A stretch of DNA of 30,195 nucleotides, taken from Paludibacter sp. UBA5753 (GTDB lineage: Bacteria > Bacteroidota > Bacteroidia > Bacteroidales > Paludibacteraceae). The DNA is taken from the NCBI GenBank assembly GCA_002427615.1, contig DIFH01000008.1, forward strand, positions 1 to 30,195, read 5' to 3'. The position numbers and the translations under genes are program-made. Below are positions 8,559 through 15,663 of this stretch, piece after piece. Every line of letters begins with the position of its first letter. Position 1 is the stretch's first letter. The notes under the pieces were generated by a model that saw only the letters and a list, made by a program, of their open reading frames with translations, was not told the DNA's origin and searched no databases.

Positions 8559-8990
8559 ATGAAAAAGTATGTAATGTTAGCTCTGGTAGCTATTTTCACC
8601 ATGAGTTTTGCTTTGAATGCACAGGAACAACGTCCGCCACGCGGCGAGAGAGACGGACAAAAAATGCAAATTACAGCAAAAGAACGCGCCGAACATTTGG
8701 CCAAAAAATTAGAATTGACTGATGCCGAAAAAGCAAAAGTGCAAGCGCTTTACGAAAAACAAGACAAAGATCGTGAAATGATGCGTGCAGAAGCTCAGAA
8801 AAAAAAGGCTGAAGCAGTTCAAAACCGCGAAGAAATGCGTGCTCAGTTCGAAGAACGTAGAAAAGCGGAGGATGTTGAACTTGAAAAAATTATCGGTAAG
8901 GAAAAATTTGAAAAACTTCAAAAAATCCGTGCCGAACGTCAGGAAAAAATGAAAGCGCGCCGCGAAGAAAAAGGTCAAAAAGTACGCTGA
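8559..8990 (+). CDS. Small secreted Spy/CpxP-like protein, Glu/Lys/Arg-rich
   Basis: The 143-aa protein begins with a signal peptide (basic MKKY, hydrophobic core, cleavage near LNAQ at about residues 19-22). The mature part is a nearly continuous charged helix rich in Glu, Lys, Arg and Gln. LTDAEKAKVQALYEK resembles the LTxxQ-like helices of periplasmic Spy/CpxP relatives, which act as chaperones or envelope-stress sensors; the similarity is loose and function is inferred. An upstream in-frame ATG at 8529 would add 10 residues before the signal peptide and is less likely. A strong terminator follows at 9051-9085. Confidence 0.75.
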   Translation: MKKYVMLALVAIFTMSFALNAQEQRPPRGERDGQKMQITAKERAEHLAKKLELTDAEKAKVQALYEKQDKDREMMRAEAQKKKAEAVQNREEMRAQFEERRKAEDVELEKIIGKEKFEKLQKIRAERQEKMKARREEKGQKVR

Positions 8991-9050
8991 TTGCTAATTG
9001 AATAGTCCTGAGAACCTTTACAGATCAAACAAAAACAATCAGAAAGTTTT

Positions 9051-9085
9051 AAACAGTTGCAAAAAGATAAGTTTTGCAACTGTTT
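9051..9085. terminator. Rho-independent terminator after the Spy-like gene
   Basis: A perfect 14-bp stem (9051-9064 with 9072-9085, around GCAACTG/CAGTTGC) with a 7-nt loop is followed by TGTTTTTTAT on the plus strand. It lies between convergent genes. Confidence 0.85.
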
Positions 9086-9151
9086 TGTTTTTTATAAGTC
9101 CGTGTTTTAAAAATTTAATCTTGCAAATGCTTTTATATCGGCACGTTGAAT

Positions 9152-10006
9152 CTATAATAATCCATTTTCATCAAACTCCACTGCTCTCCATTCGCCATCA
9201 AAGAATTGATGCAGGGTAAGGAATCCTGCTTGTTTCAAATTCTTATAAGCAGTTGCAAATCCATCGGTTACATTGGTCGGATAATGACAATCGGAATTGA
9301 CCATAACGGGAATTCCCATTTCGCGGATAATGGGGTAAAACAATTGATTTGGATAAGTAATTCCATGTTCTGTTAGCGATTTGGTATTGATTTCGAGCAA
9401 TAAGCCTTTGTTTTTTATTAATTGTAAAGTATCGATTACAAGATCGACAAACCATTTATCGGCAGGATTGAAGCCGGCATATTTCAATCCGTGATAAGTG
9501 ATCTTATCGAAATGCCCCACAATATCAAACCCGCCTTTTTCAATCATAAAAGTAGTTATCTCAAAAAAACGTTTAGCCGCCAAGCGAATGTCCCCTCCGA
9601 AAAGCAGATTCAATCCCTGGTTGAATTCTCTGAAACCACCATCAATTGTCCAATATTCATTATCCCTTATTTTATCGAGATAATGAATCGAACCAATCGT
9701 GTAATCAAGCTTTTTATCCCTGAAAAACTCATTCCTGATATCGGAGCAGCCGTGAATAAAATCAACTTCCAATCCTAAATACAGTTCAATTTTGTTCTTG
9801 TATTTTTCTTTCAATCGCTTAAATTCCTTTTCGTAATCTGCGAAATCATCTTCAAGCATGGTCCATTTGGTGAGGAAAGGCAGCGGGGCATGGGACGAGA
9901 ATCCATACTTTTTAATACCCCGGGAGATGGCAAACCTTACGAAATCCTCCATCGAGCTGCGCCCATCGCAAAATGTACAATGGCTATGGTAATTGGACCA
10001 ATACAT
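9152..10006 (-). CDS. PHP-domain phosphoesterase (histidinol-phosphatase family)
   Basis: This 284-aa single-domain PHP protein resembles the HisJ-type histidinol-phosphatases. Metal-ligand motifs visible are NYHSHCTFCDG at about residues 5-15, SSHAPLP (about 37-43), GLEVDFI, GSIHYLD, HFDK and the C-terminal NSDCHYP. No other histidine-synthesis gene is nearby, so the exact substrate is uncertain. The start is the ATG at 10006, supported by a near-ideal promoter at 10053-10024. Confidence 0.8.
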   Translation of the reverse strand: MYWSNYHSHCTFCDGRSSMEDFVRFAISRGIKKYGFSSHAPLPFLTKWTMLEDDFADYEKEFKRLKEKYKNKIELYLGLEVDFIHGCSDIRNEFFRDKKLDYTIGSIHYLDKIRDNEYWTIDGGFREFNQGLNLLFGGDIRLAAKRFFEITTFMIEKGGFDIVGHFDKITYHGLKYAGFNPADKWFVDLVIDTLQLIKNKGLLLEINTKSLTEHGITYPNQLFYPIIREMGIPVMVNSDCHYPTNVTDGFATAYKNLKQAGFLTLHQFFDGEWRAVEFDENGLL

Positions 10007-10023
10007 CTGAATTTATTTTTTTA

Positions 10024-10053
10024 CAAATATAAAACAAAGCCGGCATATCTCAA
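10024..10053 (-). promoter_or_regulatory. Promoter of the PHP phosphoesterase gene
   Basis: On the minus strand, TTG (10053-10051), a 19-bp spacer and TATATTTG (10031-10024) fit the Bacteroidota -33/-7 consensus exactly. The ATG is 17 bp further on. Confidence 0.65.
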
Positions 10054-10117
10054 TGCGTCGTTGAGTTGTAATAAGTATTTCTATCACGAAGCGCTGATAA
10101 TTAATAAAATAAAAATA

Positions 10118-10150
10118 TTGTCATACAATTGTCATACAAATTACATACAA
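10118..10150 (+). promoter_or_regulatory. Pho-box-like triple 11-bp direct repeat upstream of the beta-helix lipoprotein
   Basis: There are three head-to-tail 11-mers: TTGTCATACAA (10118-10128), TTGTCATACAA (10129-10139) and ATTACATACAA (10140-10150). The 11-bp period and the TGTCAT core match the known E. coli PhoB box (two CTGTCAT units 11 bp apart). It lies 39 bp upstream of a -7 box. Binding by the PhoB-like regulator at 13087 is inferred. Confidence 0.7.
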
Positions 10151-10189
10151 GCATAATGCTTTCGGAATATAATTGTAATATCGCACATC

Positions 10190-10197
10190 TACTTTTG
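10190..10197 (+). promoter_or_regulatory. -7 box of the beta-helix lipoprotein promoter
   Basis: TACTTTTG matches TAnnTTTG 47 bp upstream of the ATG. No TTG occurs at the normal -33 spacing, consistent with dependence on an activator. Confidence 0.55.
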
Positions 10198-10244
10198 CAG
10201 CAAAGATTTGAAAAAACAAATAACAAATAAAAATCAATTTGAAA

Positions 10245-11627
10245 ATGAAAAAGCTATTTCTTAATTTTGCTTTTGTTTTGCTTGGTGCAACAACTGTATT
10301 TACATCGTGTGATAATGGAACTGACCCTAAGCCTACGCCTACGCCTACTTCAAAGGAAACAATTATCAGCTCAGACATTACCGGAACCCGCAACTTAGTT
10401 GCAGATTCGACTTATGTTCTCCAAGGGCAAATCAATGTATCGGGCACAATCAATATTGCCGCAGGAACTGTAATTAAAGGCGATAAAGTTACTAAAGGCT
10501 GCTTGGTTGTTGTGCCGGGCGGAAAGATAAATGCCATCGGAACCGCTGCTAAACCTATCGTTTTCACTTCGCGTCTCGAACCGGGACTTCGTGCAGCCGG
10601 CGACTGGGGAGGACTTGTAATCGTAGGTAAAGCAAAGATAAATCAATCGAGCGCAGTAGTAGAAGGTTTAAGCCGTGAAGTAAATTACGGTGGCGGAACT
10701 GACAATGCCGATAATTCAGGAACCCTCCAATATGTACGTATCGAATTTGCCGGAATCGCACTGCAACCCGACAAAGAAATCAATGGTTTAACGCTTTGCG
10801 CTGTAGGTAGTGGAACTACTATCGACCACATACAGGTTTCATATAGCGGAGACGACTCTTTCGAATGGTTTGGCGGCACTGTGAATGCAAAAAATCTGAT
10901 CGCCTATTGCGGATTGGATGATGAGTTTGATACTGACTATGGTTTTACAGGTAAAGTTCAATTTGCCTTAGGGGTACGTAATTCACGCGTAGCTGACGTT
11001 TCAACTTCGAACGGTTTTGAATCCGACAACGATGGTTCTGGATCAATTGCAACTCCACAAACGGCTCCTATTTTCTCCAATGTAACTTTAATCGGACCTT
11101 GGAAGACATCAACCAGTTCCAACATTAATAGTATGTTCGGAGCAGGTATGCACATCCGTCGTAATAGTTCACTTTCAGTTTTCAACTCAGTATTTGCAGG
11201 TTGGAACACAGGTTTATTGCTCGATGCAACAACAACTTATGCTAATGCATTAGCCGGCAATTTAGCTATACAGAACAACGCTCTCGTTGCAAATAAAGTA
11301 ATAGCAGTAAACGGTGCAAGCAGTGTTTCTGGAGCCGACGCACTTGCATTTTTTAATACTCCATTATTTGCTAATCAAATTATTGCTGATAATGCTACAG
11401 CAAAAATTTCAAATTCATTCTATGATGCAACCAAAACAGGAACTGCTGCCATTCCGACATCTTTTCTTCCTGAAACAGGTTCACCATTACTTTCGGGAGC
11501 TGCATTTAACCACACGAAGCTCAGTGACACTTTCTTCACGCCGACAACTTATATCGGCGCTGTCGGAACAACCGACTGGACGAAAGAAACATGGGTAAAT
11601 TTCGACCCGCAAAACACTGTTTATTAA
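10245..11627 (+). CDS. Surface lipoprotein with right-handed beta-helix-like repeats
   Basis: The 460-aa protein has a lipoprotein signal peptide with the acylated Cys at about residue 22 (VFTSC), then a Pro/Thr-rich linker. The rest is rich in Gly, Asn, Ser and Thr with recurring turns such as ISGTINIAAGTVIKGD-type strands, GDWGGLVIVG and GDDSFEWFGG, suggesting a parallel beta-helix. I recognise the general type (Bacteroidota lipoproteins often found near TonB receptors) but no defined enzyme. The ATG at 10245 is preferred to a TTG at 10239. Pho-like repeats upstream suggest induction by phosphate starvation. A strong terminator follows. Confidence 0.8.
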   Translation: MKKLFLNFAFVLLGATTVFTSCDNGTDPKPTPTPTSKETIISSDITGTRNLVADSTYVLQGQINVSGTINIAAGTVIKGDKVTKGCLVVVPGGKINAIGTAAKPIVFTSRLEPGLRAAGDWGGLVIVGKAKINQSSAVVEGLSREVNYGGGTDNADNSGTLQYVRIEFAGIALQPDKEINGLTLCAVGSGTTIDHIQVSYSGDDSFEWFGGTVNAKNLIAYCGLDDEFDTDYGFTGKVQFALGVRNSRVADVSTSNGFESDNDGSGSIATPQTAPIFSNVTLIGPWKTSTSSNINSMFGAGMHIRRNSSLSVFNSVFAGWNTGLLLDATTTYANALAGNLAIQNNALVANKVIAVNGASSVSGADALAFFNTPLFANQIIADNATAKISNSFYDATKTGTAAIPTSFLPETGSPLLSGAAFNHTKLSDTFFTPTTYIGAVGTTDWTKETWVNFDPQNTVY

Positions 11628-11655
11628 TTATAAAGTTCGTGATTATTTTTGTTGG

Positions 11656-11690
11656 TAAGAGAAGTTGTTTGCTAAAGACAACTTCTCTTA
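11656..11690 (+). terminator. Rho-independent terminator after the lipoprotein gene
   Basis: A perfect 13-bp stem (11656-11668 with 11678-11690, TAAGAGAAGTTGT arm), 9-nt loop, then TTTTTG. Confidence 0.85.
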
Positions 11691-11759
11691 TTTTTGTCCC
11701 CTGATTTGTAACATATATTAAATTTTAAATCCGGCAACCAAAAATCGGGTCTATGGTGT

Positions 11760-11767
11760 TATATTTG
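11760..11767 (+). promoter_or_regulatory. -7 box of the MORN-repeat gene
   Basis: TATATTTG matches TAnnTTTG, 25 bp before the ATG. A lone TTGTAACA half-site lies upstream at 11706-11713 without a clear 11-bp partner. Confidence 0.5.
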
Positions 11768-11792
11768 TAAAATAAAACTCAAAATCCACATT

Positions 11793-12266
11793 ATGTATAA
11801 ATATATATCTACAATCGTACTTTTGTTGATACTTTCAGCAAGTTTATCAGCCCAGACAAGCAAAATAGTTCAAAGTGACGGCTTGTTTTTTACCGATGCC
11901 ACTCAAACTAAACTATACAGTGGTGAGTATAAAGAATATTTCGACAACGGGGCGCTCAAAGTTGAAATGAACATCAAAGAAGGAAAACCCGAAGGAGCCT
12001 ACATTGTTTATTTTGCCAACGGAAAACCCAACGAGGTGCGAGCATACCGCAATGGCGAATTTCACGGTCTTTGGCGCACCTATAACGAAGCCGGGATGCT
12101 CATTGCCGAAGCCGAGTACCGCAACAACAAAAAACACGGCGCCTGGCACGTTTGGGACGACTCGGGCATCATGCGTTACGAAATGCAATACACCAACGGT
12201 AAAAAATCCGGCACCTGGTATATGTGGGACGAAAAAGGGAGACTGATTTCGGAAAAGAAATATTGA
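11793..12266 (+). CDS. Secreted MORN-repeat (YwqK-like) protein
   Basis: The 157-aa protein has a signal peptide (hydrophobic residues 8-18, cleavage near SLSAQ, about residue 20). About four ~23-residue MORN-type repeats follow, with recurring (D/N)NG-x-(L/M) turns, G-x-W/Y strands and KxG linkers (KEGKPEGAY, RNGEFHGLW, NNKKHGAWH, TNGKKSGTW). Such proteins are often annotated as YwqK-family antitoxins by distant similarity. With export and no toxin partner nearby, that name should not be taken literally. Function is unknown; it probably binds partners at the envelope. It has its own promoter. Confidence 0.8.
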   Translation: MYKYISTIVLLLILSASLSAQTSKIVQSDGLFFTDATQTKLYSGEYKEYFDNGALKVEMNIKEGKPEGAYIVYFANGKPNEVRAYRNGEFHGLWRTYNEAGMLIAEAEYRNNKKHGAWHVWDDSGIMRYEMQYTNGKKSGTWYMWDEKGRLISEKKY

Positions 12267-12317
12267 TATTCCACCCTGATTTAACGATATAACGGGAAAA
12301 CCTGTTTTTATTAACTA

Positions 12318-12461
12318 CTACCAAAAAATCCGAAATTCGCATTTTGTATCTGCTTGAAGTTCATCAGGTTTCACGCTCAATGTTCCGTTCAGGGTTACGG
12401 GAAACACGGTAGTTAATACGGAGTTGGAACTGCAATATTCCGTTTGAAACATTTTCTTCAT
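12318..12461 (-). CDS. Possible small protein, 47 aa, unrecognised
   Basis: An ATG-started 47-codon frame opens with MKKMFQTEYC and ends CEFRIFW before two consecutive stop codons. It occupies most of the otherwise empty 298-bp gap between the MORN gene and the next plus-strand gene. No signal peptide, family or clear minus-strand promoter was found. It could be a remnant of a longer gene's 3' end or chance. Confidence 0.25.
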   Translation of the reverse strand: MKKMFQTEYCSSNSVLTTVFPVTLNGTLSVKPDELQADTKCEFRIFW

Positions 12462-12476
12462 ATTAATGTATAGATT

Positions 12477-12498
12477 TTGTAATAATATTGTAATGTAT
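12477..12498 (+). promoter_or_regulatory. Pho-box-like direct repeats upstream of the small secreted protein
   Basis: TTGTAATAATA (12477-12487) and TTGTAATGTAT (12488-12498) are adjacent 11-mers. The phase continues through TTACGGTTACT and TTGTACCGTAA to 12520. The half-site TTGTAAT is close to the TTGTCAT and TTGTAAC units at the other three sites. Confidence 0.55.
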
Positions 12499-12520
12499 TT
12501 ACGGTTACTTTGTACCGTAA
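12499..12520 (+). promoter_or_regulatory. Inverted repeat spanning the -7 region of the small secreted protein gene
   Basis: Arms TTACGGT (12499-12505) and ACCGTAA (12514-12520) enclose TACTTTGT. The -7-like TTACTTTG is at 12505-12512. It closely resembles the palindrome at 13045-13065 before the response regulator. Confidence 0.5.
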
Positions 12521-12564
12521 TTTAAAACGAGTATTGTACACAAATTAAAAACATTATATAAGGT

Positions 12565-12918
12565 ATGAAAAAAATGTTGTTTATCACTTTGGTTTCTTTC
12601 ATTGCATTGGCAATGAATGTATCGGCAAAAGAAACTGCCGCTCCCGAAGCTAAATCGACTGCCATTGCCGAAACAGTAAGTTCAAACGTGTTGAAAGGAA
12701 TGGTTTTCGATAAACTCACTAACGAAAGCCTTGCCGGCGTAGTAGTTACATCCAACGGACAAAAAGTTTACACCGACTTGGATGGTAATTTTAAAATTCA
12801 GAACGTATGCGACGGTAAATGTCAATTGAAAATCAGCTTGATTTCTTACGAAGATCAAATTATAGAAGTTGATACACACAACACAAATTCACTCCGGATT
12901 ATGTTGAGTCAACGATAA
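12565..12918 (+). CDS. Small secreted protein with carboxypeptidase-regulatory-like domain
   Basis: The 117-aa protein has a signal peptide (MKKMLF, cleavage near NVSAKE, about residue 21), an Ala-rich linker and one beta-sandwich domain at about residues 42-115. The pattern LKGMVFDKLTNESLAGV, then TDLDGNFKI and LISYEDQ, matches the CarboxypepD_reg-like domain at the N-terminus of TonB receptors. Here the domain stands alone, with Cys residues in NVCDGKCQ (about 80-85) that could form a disulfide. It lies just upstream of the two-component system and shares promoter architecture with it. Function is unknown; a link to sensing or signalling is inferred from position only. Confidence 0.75.
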   Translation: MKKMLFITLVSFIALAMNVSAKETAAPEAKSTAIAETVSSNVLKGMVFDKLTNESLAGVVVTSNGQKVYTDLDGNFKIQNVCDGKCQLKISLISYEDQIIEVDTHNTNSLRIMLSQR

Positions 12919-12940
12919 AAGCAGTCATCAAAACTTTTTT

Positions 12941-12973
12941 AAAAGGCAAATCGAAACAATCGATTTGCCTTTT
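12941..12973 (+). terminator. Rho-independent terminator after the small secreted protein
   Basis: A 14-bp stem (12941-12954 with 12960-12973, GGCAAATCGA arm) with a 5-nt loop and trailing T-run separates this gene from the response regulator. Confidence 0.85.
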
Positions 12974-12999
12974 TTGTTTAATATTTAAGATTTAAGATT

Positions 13000-13032
13000 T
13001 TGTCATATCTTTGTAACAGTTATTACACAGTC
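13000..13032 (+). promoter_or_regulatory. Pho-box-like direct repeats upstream of the response regulator
   Basis: TTGTCATATCT (13000-13010), TTGTAACAGTT (13011-13021) and ATTACACAGTC (13022-13032) repeat with an 11-bp period, the same unit order as at 10118-10150 (third unit starts ATTACA in both). This suggests autoregulation by the PhoB-like protein. Confidence 0.65.
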
Positions 13033-13044
13033 CCGAAACAATTC

Positions 13045-13065
13045 TTATGTTACTTTGTAACATAA
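13045..13065 (+). promoter_or_regulatory. Perfect palindrome over the -7 box of the response regulator gene
   Basis: Arms TTATGTTAC (13045-13053) and GTAACATAA (13057-13065) are exact reverse complements around TTT. The -7-like TTACTTTG (13050-13057) is inside. The ATG is 21 bp downstream. It looks like an operator, or an extra pair of TGTTAC/GTAACA half-sites for the same regulator in inverted orientation. Confidence 0.55.
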
Positions 13066-13086
13066 TTTTAAAACAATGAATTATTT

Positions 13087-13776
13087 ATGAATCCTTACCG
13101 AATTTTGGTTGTAGATGATGAAGAAGATTTGTGTGAAATACTTCAATTCAATCTCGAAACTGATGGTTATCATGTAGACGTGGCTTACTCGGCCGAAGAA
13201 GCCTTGAAACAAGACCTATCCGTATATAACTTGTTATTATTGGATGTGATGATGGGTGAAATATCCGGCTTTAAAATGGCCCGCATGTTACGCGACAATC
13301 CGAAAACCGCTTCCATTCCGGTTATTTTCCTCACAGCAAAGGACACCGAGAACGATCGACTGACCGGTTTTAATATCGGAGCCGATGATTATATTTCAAA
13401 ACCTTTCTCTATCCGTGAAGTGTTGGCACGCGTAAAAGCCGTCCTTCGTCGTATCGAAGCCAAAAAAGCGGAAGACACTCCTGCGGCCGAACTCTCCTAC
13501 GAAAGCCTGAAAATGTCGCTCGGAAATAAAAAAGTGCTGTTGAATGGAGAAGAAATTCCATTTACAAAAAAAGAATTTGAAATCCTGAAACTCTTTCTCG
13601 AGAACAAAAACCGCGTATTCACCCGCGAAGAAATGCTTACACGCGTTTGGTCCGACGAAGTCATTGTACTTGACCGGACAATAGATGTAAACATTACCCG
13701 CTTGCGCAAAAAAATAGGCGAATACGGCAAAAACATTGTTACCCGGTTAGGTTACGGATATTGTTTTGAGGGATAA
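13087..13776 (+). CDS. PhoB-like response regulator (OmpR family)
   Basis: The 229-aa protein has a receiver domain at about residues 4-120: acidic pocket DDEED (10-14), phospho-acceptor Asp53 in LLLDVMM, Thr83 in FLTAK and Lys105 in SKPF. A winged-helix DNA-binding domain follows at about 135-229 (EILKLFLENKNRVFTREEML, then the RTIDVNITRLRKKI recognition region). The partner kinase starts 85 bp downstream. PhoB and RprY are the closest relatives by feel. Pho-box-like repeats at its own and neighbouring promoters favour phosphate control, but that is inferred from DNA motifs and gene content. Confidence 0.85.
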   Translation: MNPYRILVVDDEEDLCEILQFNLETDGYHVDVAYSAEEALKQDLSVYNLLLLDVMMGEISGFKMARMLRDNPKTASIPVIFLTAKDTENDRLTGFNIGADDYISKPFSIREVLARVKAVLRRIEAKKAEDTPAAELSYESLKMSLGNKKVLLNGEEIPFTKKEFEILKLFLENKNRVFTREEMLTRVWSDEVIVLDRTIDVNITRLRKKIGEYGKNIVTRLGYGYCFEG

Positions 13777-13861
13777 ACACATTGACTATTTATTCATTTA
13801 CCATCTTTTTTGCTATTGTTTGTTTAAACAGTAAATGGTGAAATAGTAAATCTGTAAAACT

Positions 13862-15589
13862 ATGACTTTAAATCGACGACTTTTTCTTTATTTCTTCAGC
13901 ATATTTTTTCTGATGATATCTGTAATTACTTTTTTTCAGTATCAGCGTGAAAAAGAATTCCGTACAGAGCAACTGGATCAGTTGCTCTCTACTTATAATT
14001 ACACATTGGATAAATATATCGGGGAACGGGACTGGACAACTGAAAGCCTGAACAATTTTATCTCTGTGTTTCCCGACACCTCGTTGCGCGTTACAATCAT
14101 CGACCTTACAGGAAATGTTCTGTTCGACAATTCGGTAAAGAAAGGGACAAAGCTCGAGAATCACCTGCATCGTCCCGAAATAGTAATGTCCAATTCAAAG
14201 GAAACGGGTAAAGCTATCCGGCATTCAACCACAACGGGCAAAGATTATTATTATCTTGCCCATCGATTCAAAAATTATTACATCCGTACTGCGCTGCCTT
14301 ACAACCTGAACCTGAGCAGTATGCTTAAAGCCAACACTTTCTTTTTATATTTCATGGCTTTTATACTGGTATTGGCATTTTTTGCTCTTTTCTTTATTTC
14401 GAAAACCTTTACCGACTCTATCGACCGGCTTCGTGTTTTTACCCAAAAGTCCGAGAAAGGAGAAATCATGGATACCGATATTCGCTTTCCTAACGATGAA
14501 TTAGGCGAAATAAGCAACAATATCGTCCATTTGTACAAACGGTTGTTGAGAGCTAAAGACGAAGCGAATCAGGAACGTGAAAAGTTAATCAAACATCTTC
14601 AGATTTCACAGGAAGGACTCGGCATCTTCTCGTCGAACAAAAAAGAAATACTTGCCAACTCGCATTTTATTCAATACACTAATATCTTGGCCGATTATCA
14701 ATCAGAGAGTTCGGATGAAATTTTCAATTTGCCGGAATTTGAAGGAATCAATCAGTTTATCGACGAAAGTCTTCAAAACGATCAACTGACACGCAAAAGG
14801 GTGGTTATCGAAAAAAATGGTCGTATGTTTATGGTACGTTGTATTGTTTTCCAGGACAACACATTCGAAATATCAATTAATGACACCACGGCACAGGAAC
14901 ATGAAAACGAATTGAAACGCCACCTTACCCAAAACATTTCACATGAATTGAAAACGCCGGTGAGCAGCATTTTGGGATATATGGAAAGCATACTCGAGAA
15001 TCCCGATTTGAGCCCTGAGCGCCAACGGTTCTTTATAGAACGATCATTTCAGCAAGCCCAGCGCCTGAGCGCTTTGTTGCAGGACATTTCAACGCTCAAC
15101 AAAATTGATGAAGCGAAAGAACTGTTTAAAAAAGAACCTTGCAACATAGCGCAGGTGATCGAAGATGTTTTGTTTGATGTTCATTTACAAATCGAACAAA
15201 AGGGATGTATTGTTCTGAAAAACTACCCGCATCCCCTTCCAATCAAGGGAAACCGCTCGCTTTTGTATTCAATATTCCGGAACTTAGTTGATAATGCGCT
15301 GGCTTATGCCGGCGAGCAACTGACTATTGACATCAACTGCTATCGCGAAGATGACCAATTTTATTATTTCTCCTTTTCCGATAATGGCGTAGGCATTTCG
15401 GATGAACATTTAAGTAAAATTTTTGAACGTTTTTACCGCATCGACAAAGGGCGGAGCCGCAAACTGGGAGGAACGGGACTTGGTTTGTCCATTGTAAAAA
15501 ACGCCGTCCTGTTTCACAAAGGCAACATATCGGCAAAATCGCTTCCTACCGGAGGGTTAAGTTTTATTTTTTCGCTCCGGAAGTTTTAA
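13862..15589 (+). CDS. PhoR-like membrane sensor histidine kinase
   Basis: The 575-aa kinase has TM1 at about residues 9-26, a ~130-residue periplasmic region (27-157), TM2 at about 158-180, a HAMP-like segment, a PAS-like linker (about 245-345) and the catalytic core. His361 in ISHELKTP is the phosphorylation site. The N box is NLVDNA (474-479), G1 DNGVGI (507-512), F box FERFYRI (521-527) and G2 GGTGLGL (536-542). The ERFYRxDxxRSR...GGTGLGL core is typical of PhoR-type kinases. PhoR usually senses through PstSCAB/PhoU; none is in the window, and the sizeable periplasmic region could sense another cue. Confidence 0.85.
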   Translation: MTLNRRLFLYFFSIFFLMISVITFFQYQREKEFRTEQLDQLLSTYNYTLDKYIGERDWTTESLNNFISVFPDTSLRVTIIDLTGNVLFDNSVKKGTKLENHLHRPEIVMSNSKETGKAIRHSTTTGKDYYYLAHRFKNYYIRTALPYNLNLSSMLKANTFFLYFMAFILVLAFFALFFISKTFTDSIDRLRVFTQKSEKGEIMDTDIRFPNDELGEISNNIVHLYKRLLRAKDEANQEREKLIKHLQISQEGLGIFSSNKKEILANSHFIQYTNILADYQSESSDEIFNLPEFEGINQFIDESLQNDQLTRKRVVIEKNGRMFMVRCIVFQDNTFEISINDTTAQEHENELKRHLTQNISHELKTPVSSILGYMESILENPDLSPERQRFFIERSFQQAQRLSALLQDISTLNKIDEAKELFKKEPCNIAQVIEDVLFDVHLQIEQKGCIVLKNYPHPLPIKGNRSLLYSIFRNLVDNALAYAGEQLTIDINCYREDDQFYYFSFSDNGVGISDEHLSKIFERFYRIDKGRSRKLGGTGLGLSIVKNAVLFHKGNISAKSLPTGGLSFIFSLRKF

Positions 15590-15608
15590 AAATACGCCAG
15601 TAAATGTA

Positions 15609-15642
15609 AAAACGTCAGTAAATCGGAATTTACTGACGTTTT
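15609..15642. terminator. Bidirectional terminator between the kinase and glycosyltransferase
   Basis: A perfect 15-bp stem (15609-15623 with 15628-15642, ACGTCAGTAAAT arm) with loop CGGA lies between convergent genes. The minus-strand side is followed by TTTTTAC. Confidence 0.8.
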
Positions 15643-15663
15643 GTTGGTTGAAAGAGCACAAAT

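Noticed and set aside
8709..8978. Phe-rich frame opposite the Spy-like gene
   Set aside because: It is the antisense of a Lys/Glu-rich helix, which always yields Phe/Leu-rich open frames.
10118..10150. Short CRISPR-like or satellite array
   Set aside because: Units are 11 bp with no spacers and sit at a promoter; regulator binding repeats fit better.
11793..12266. Antitoxin of a toxin-antitoxin pair (from the YwqK label)
   Set aside because: The protein has a signal peptide and no small toxin gene is adjacent.
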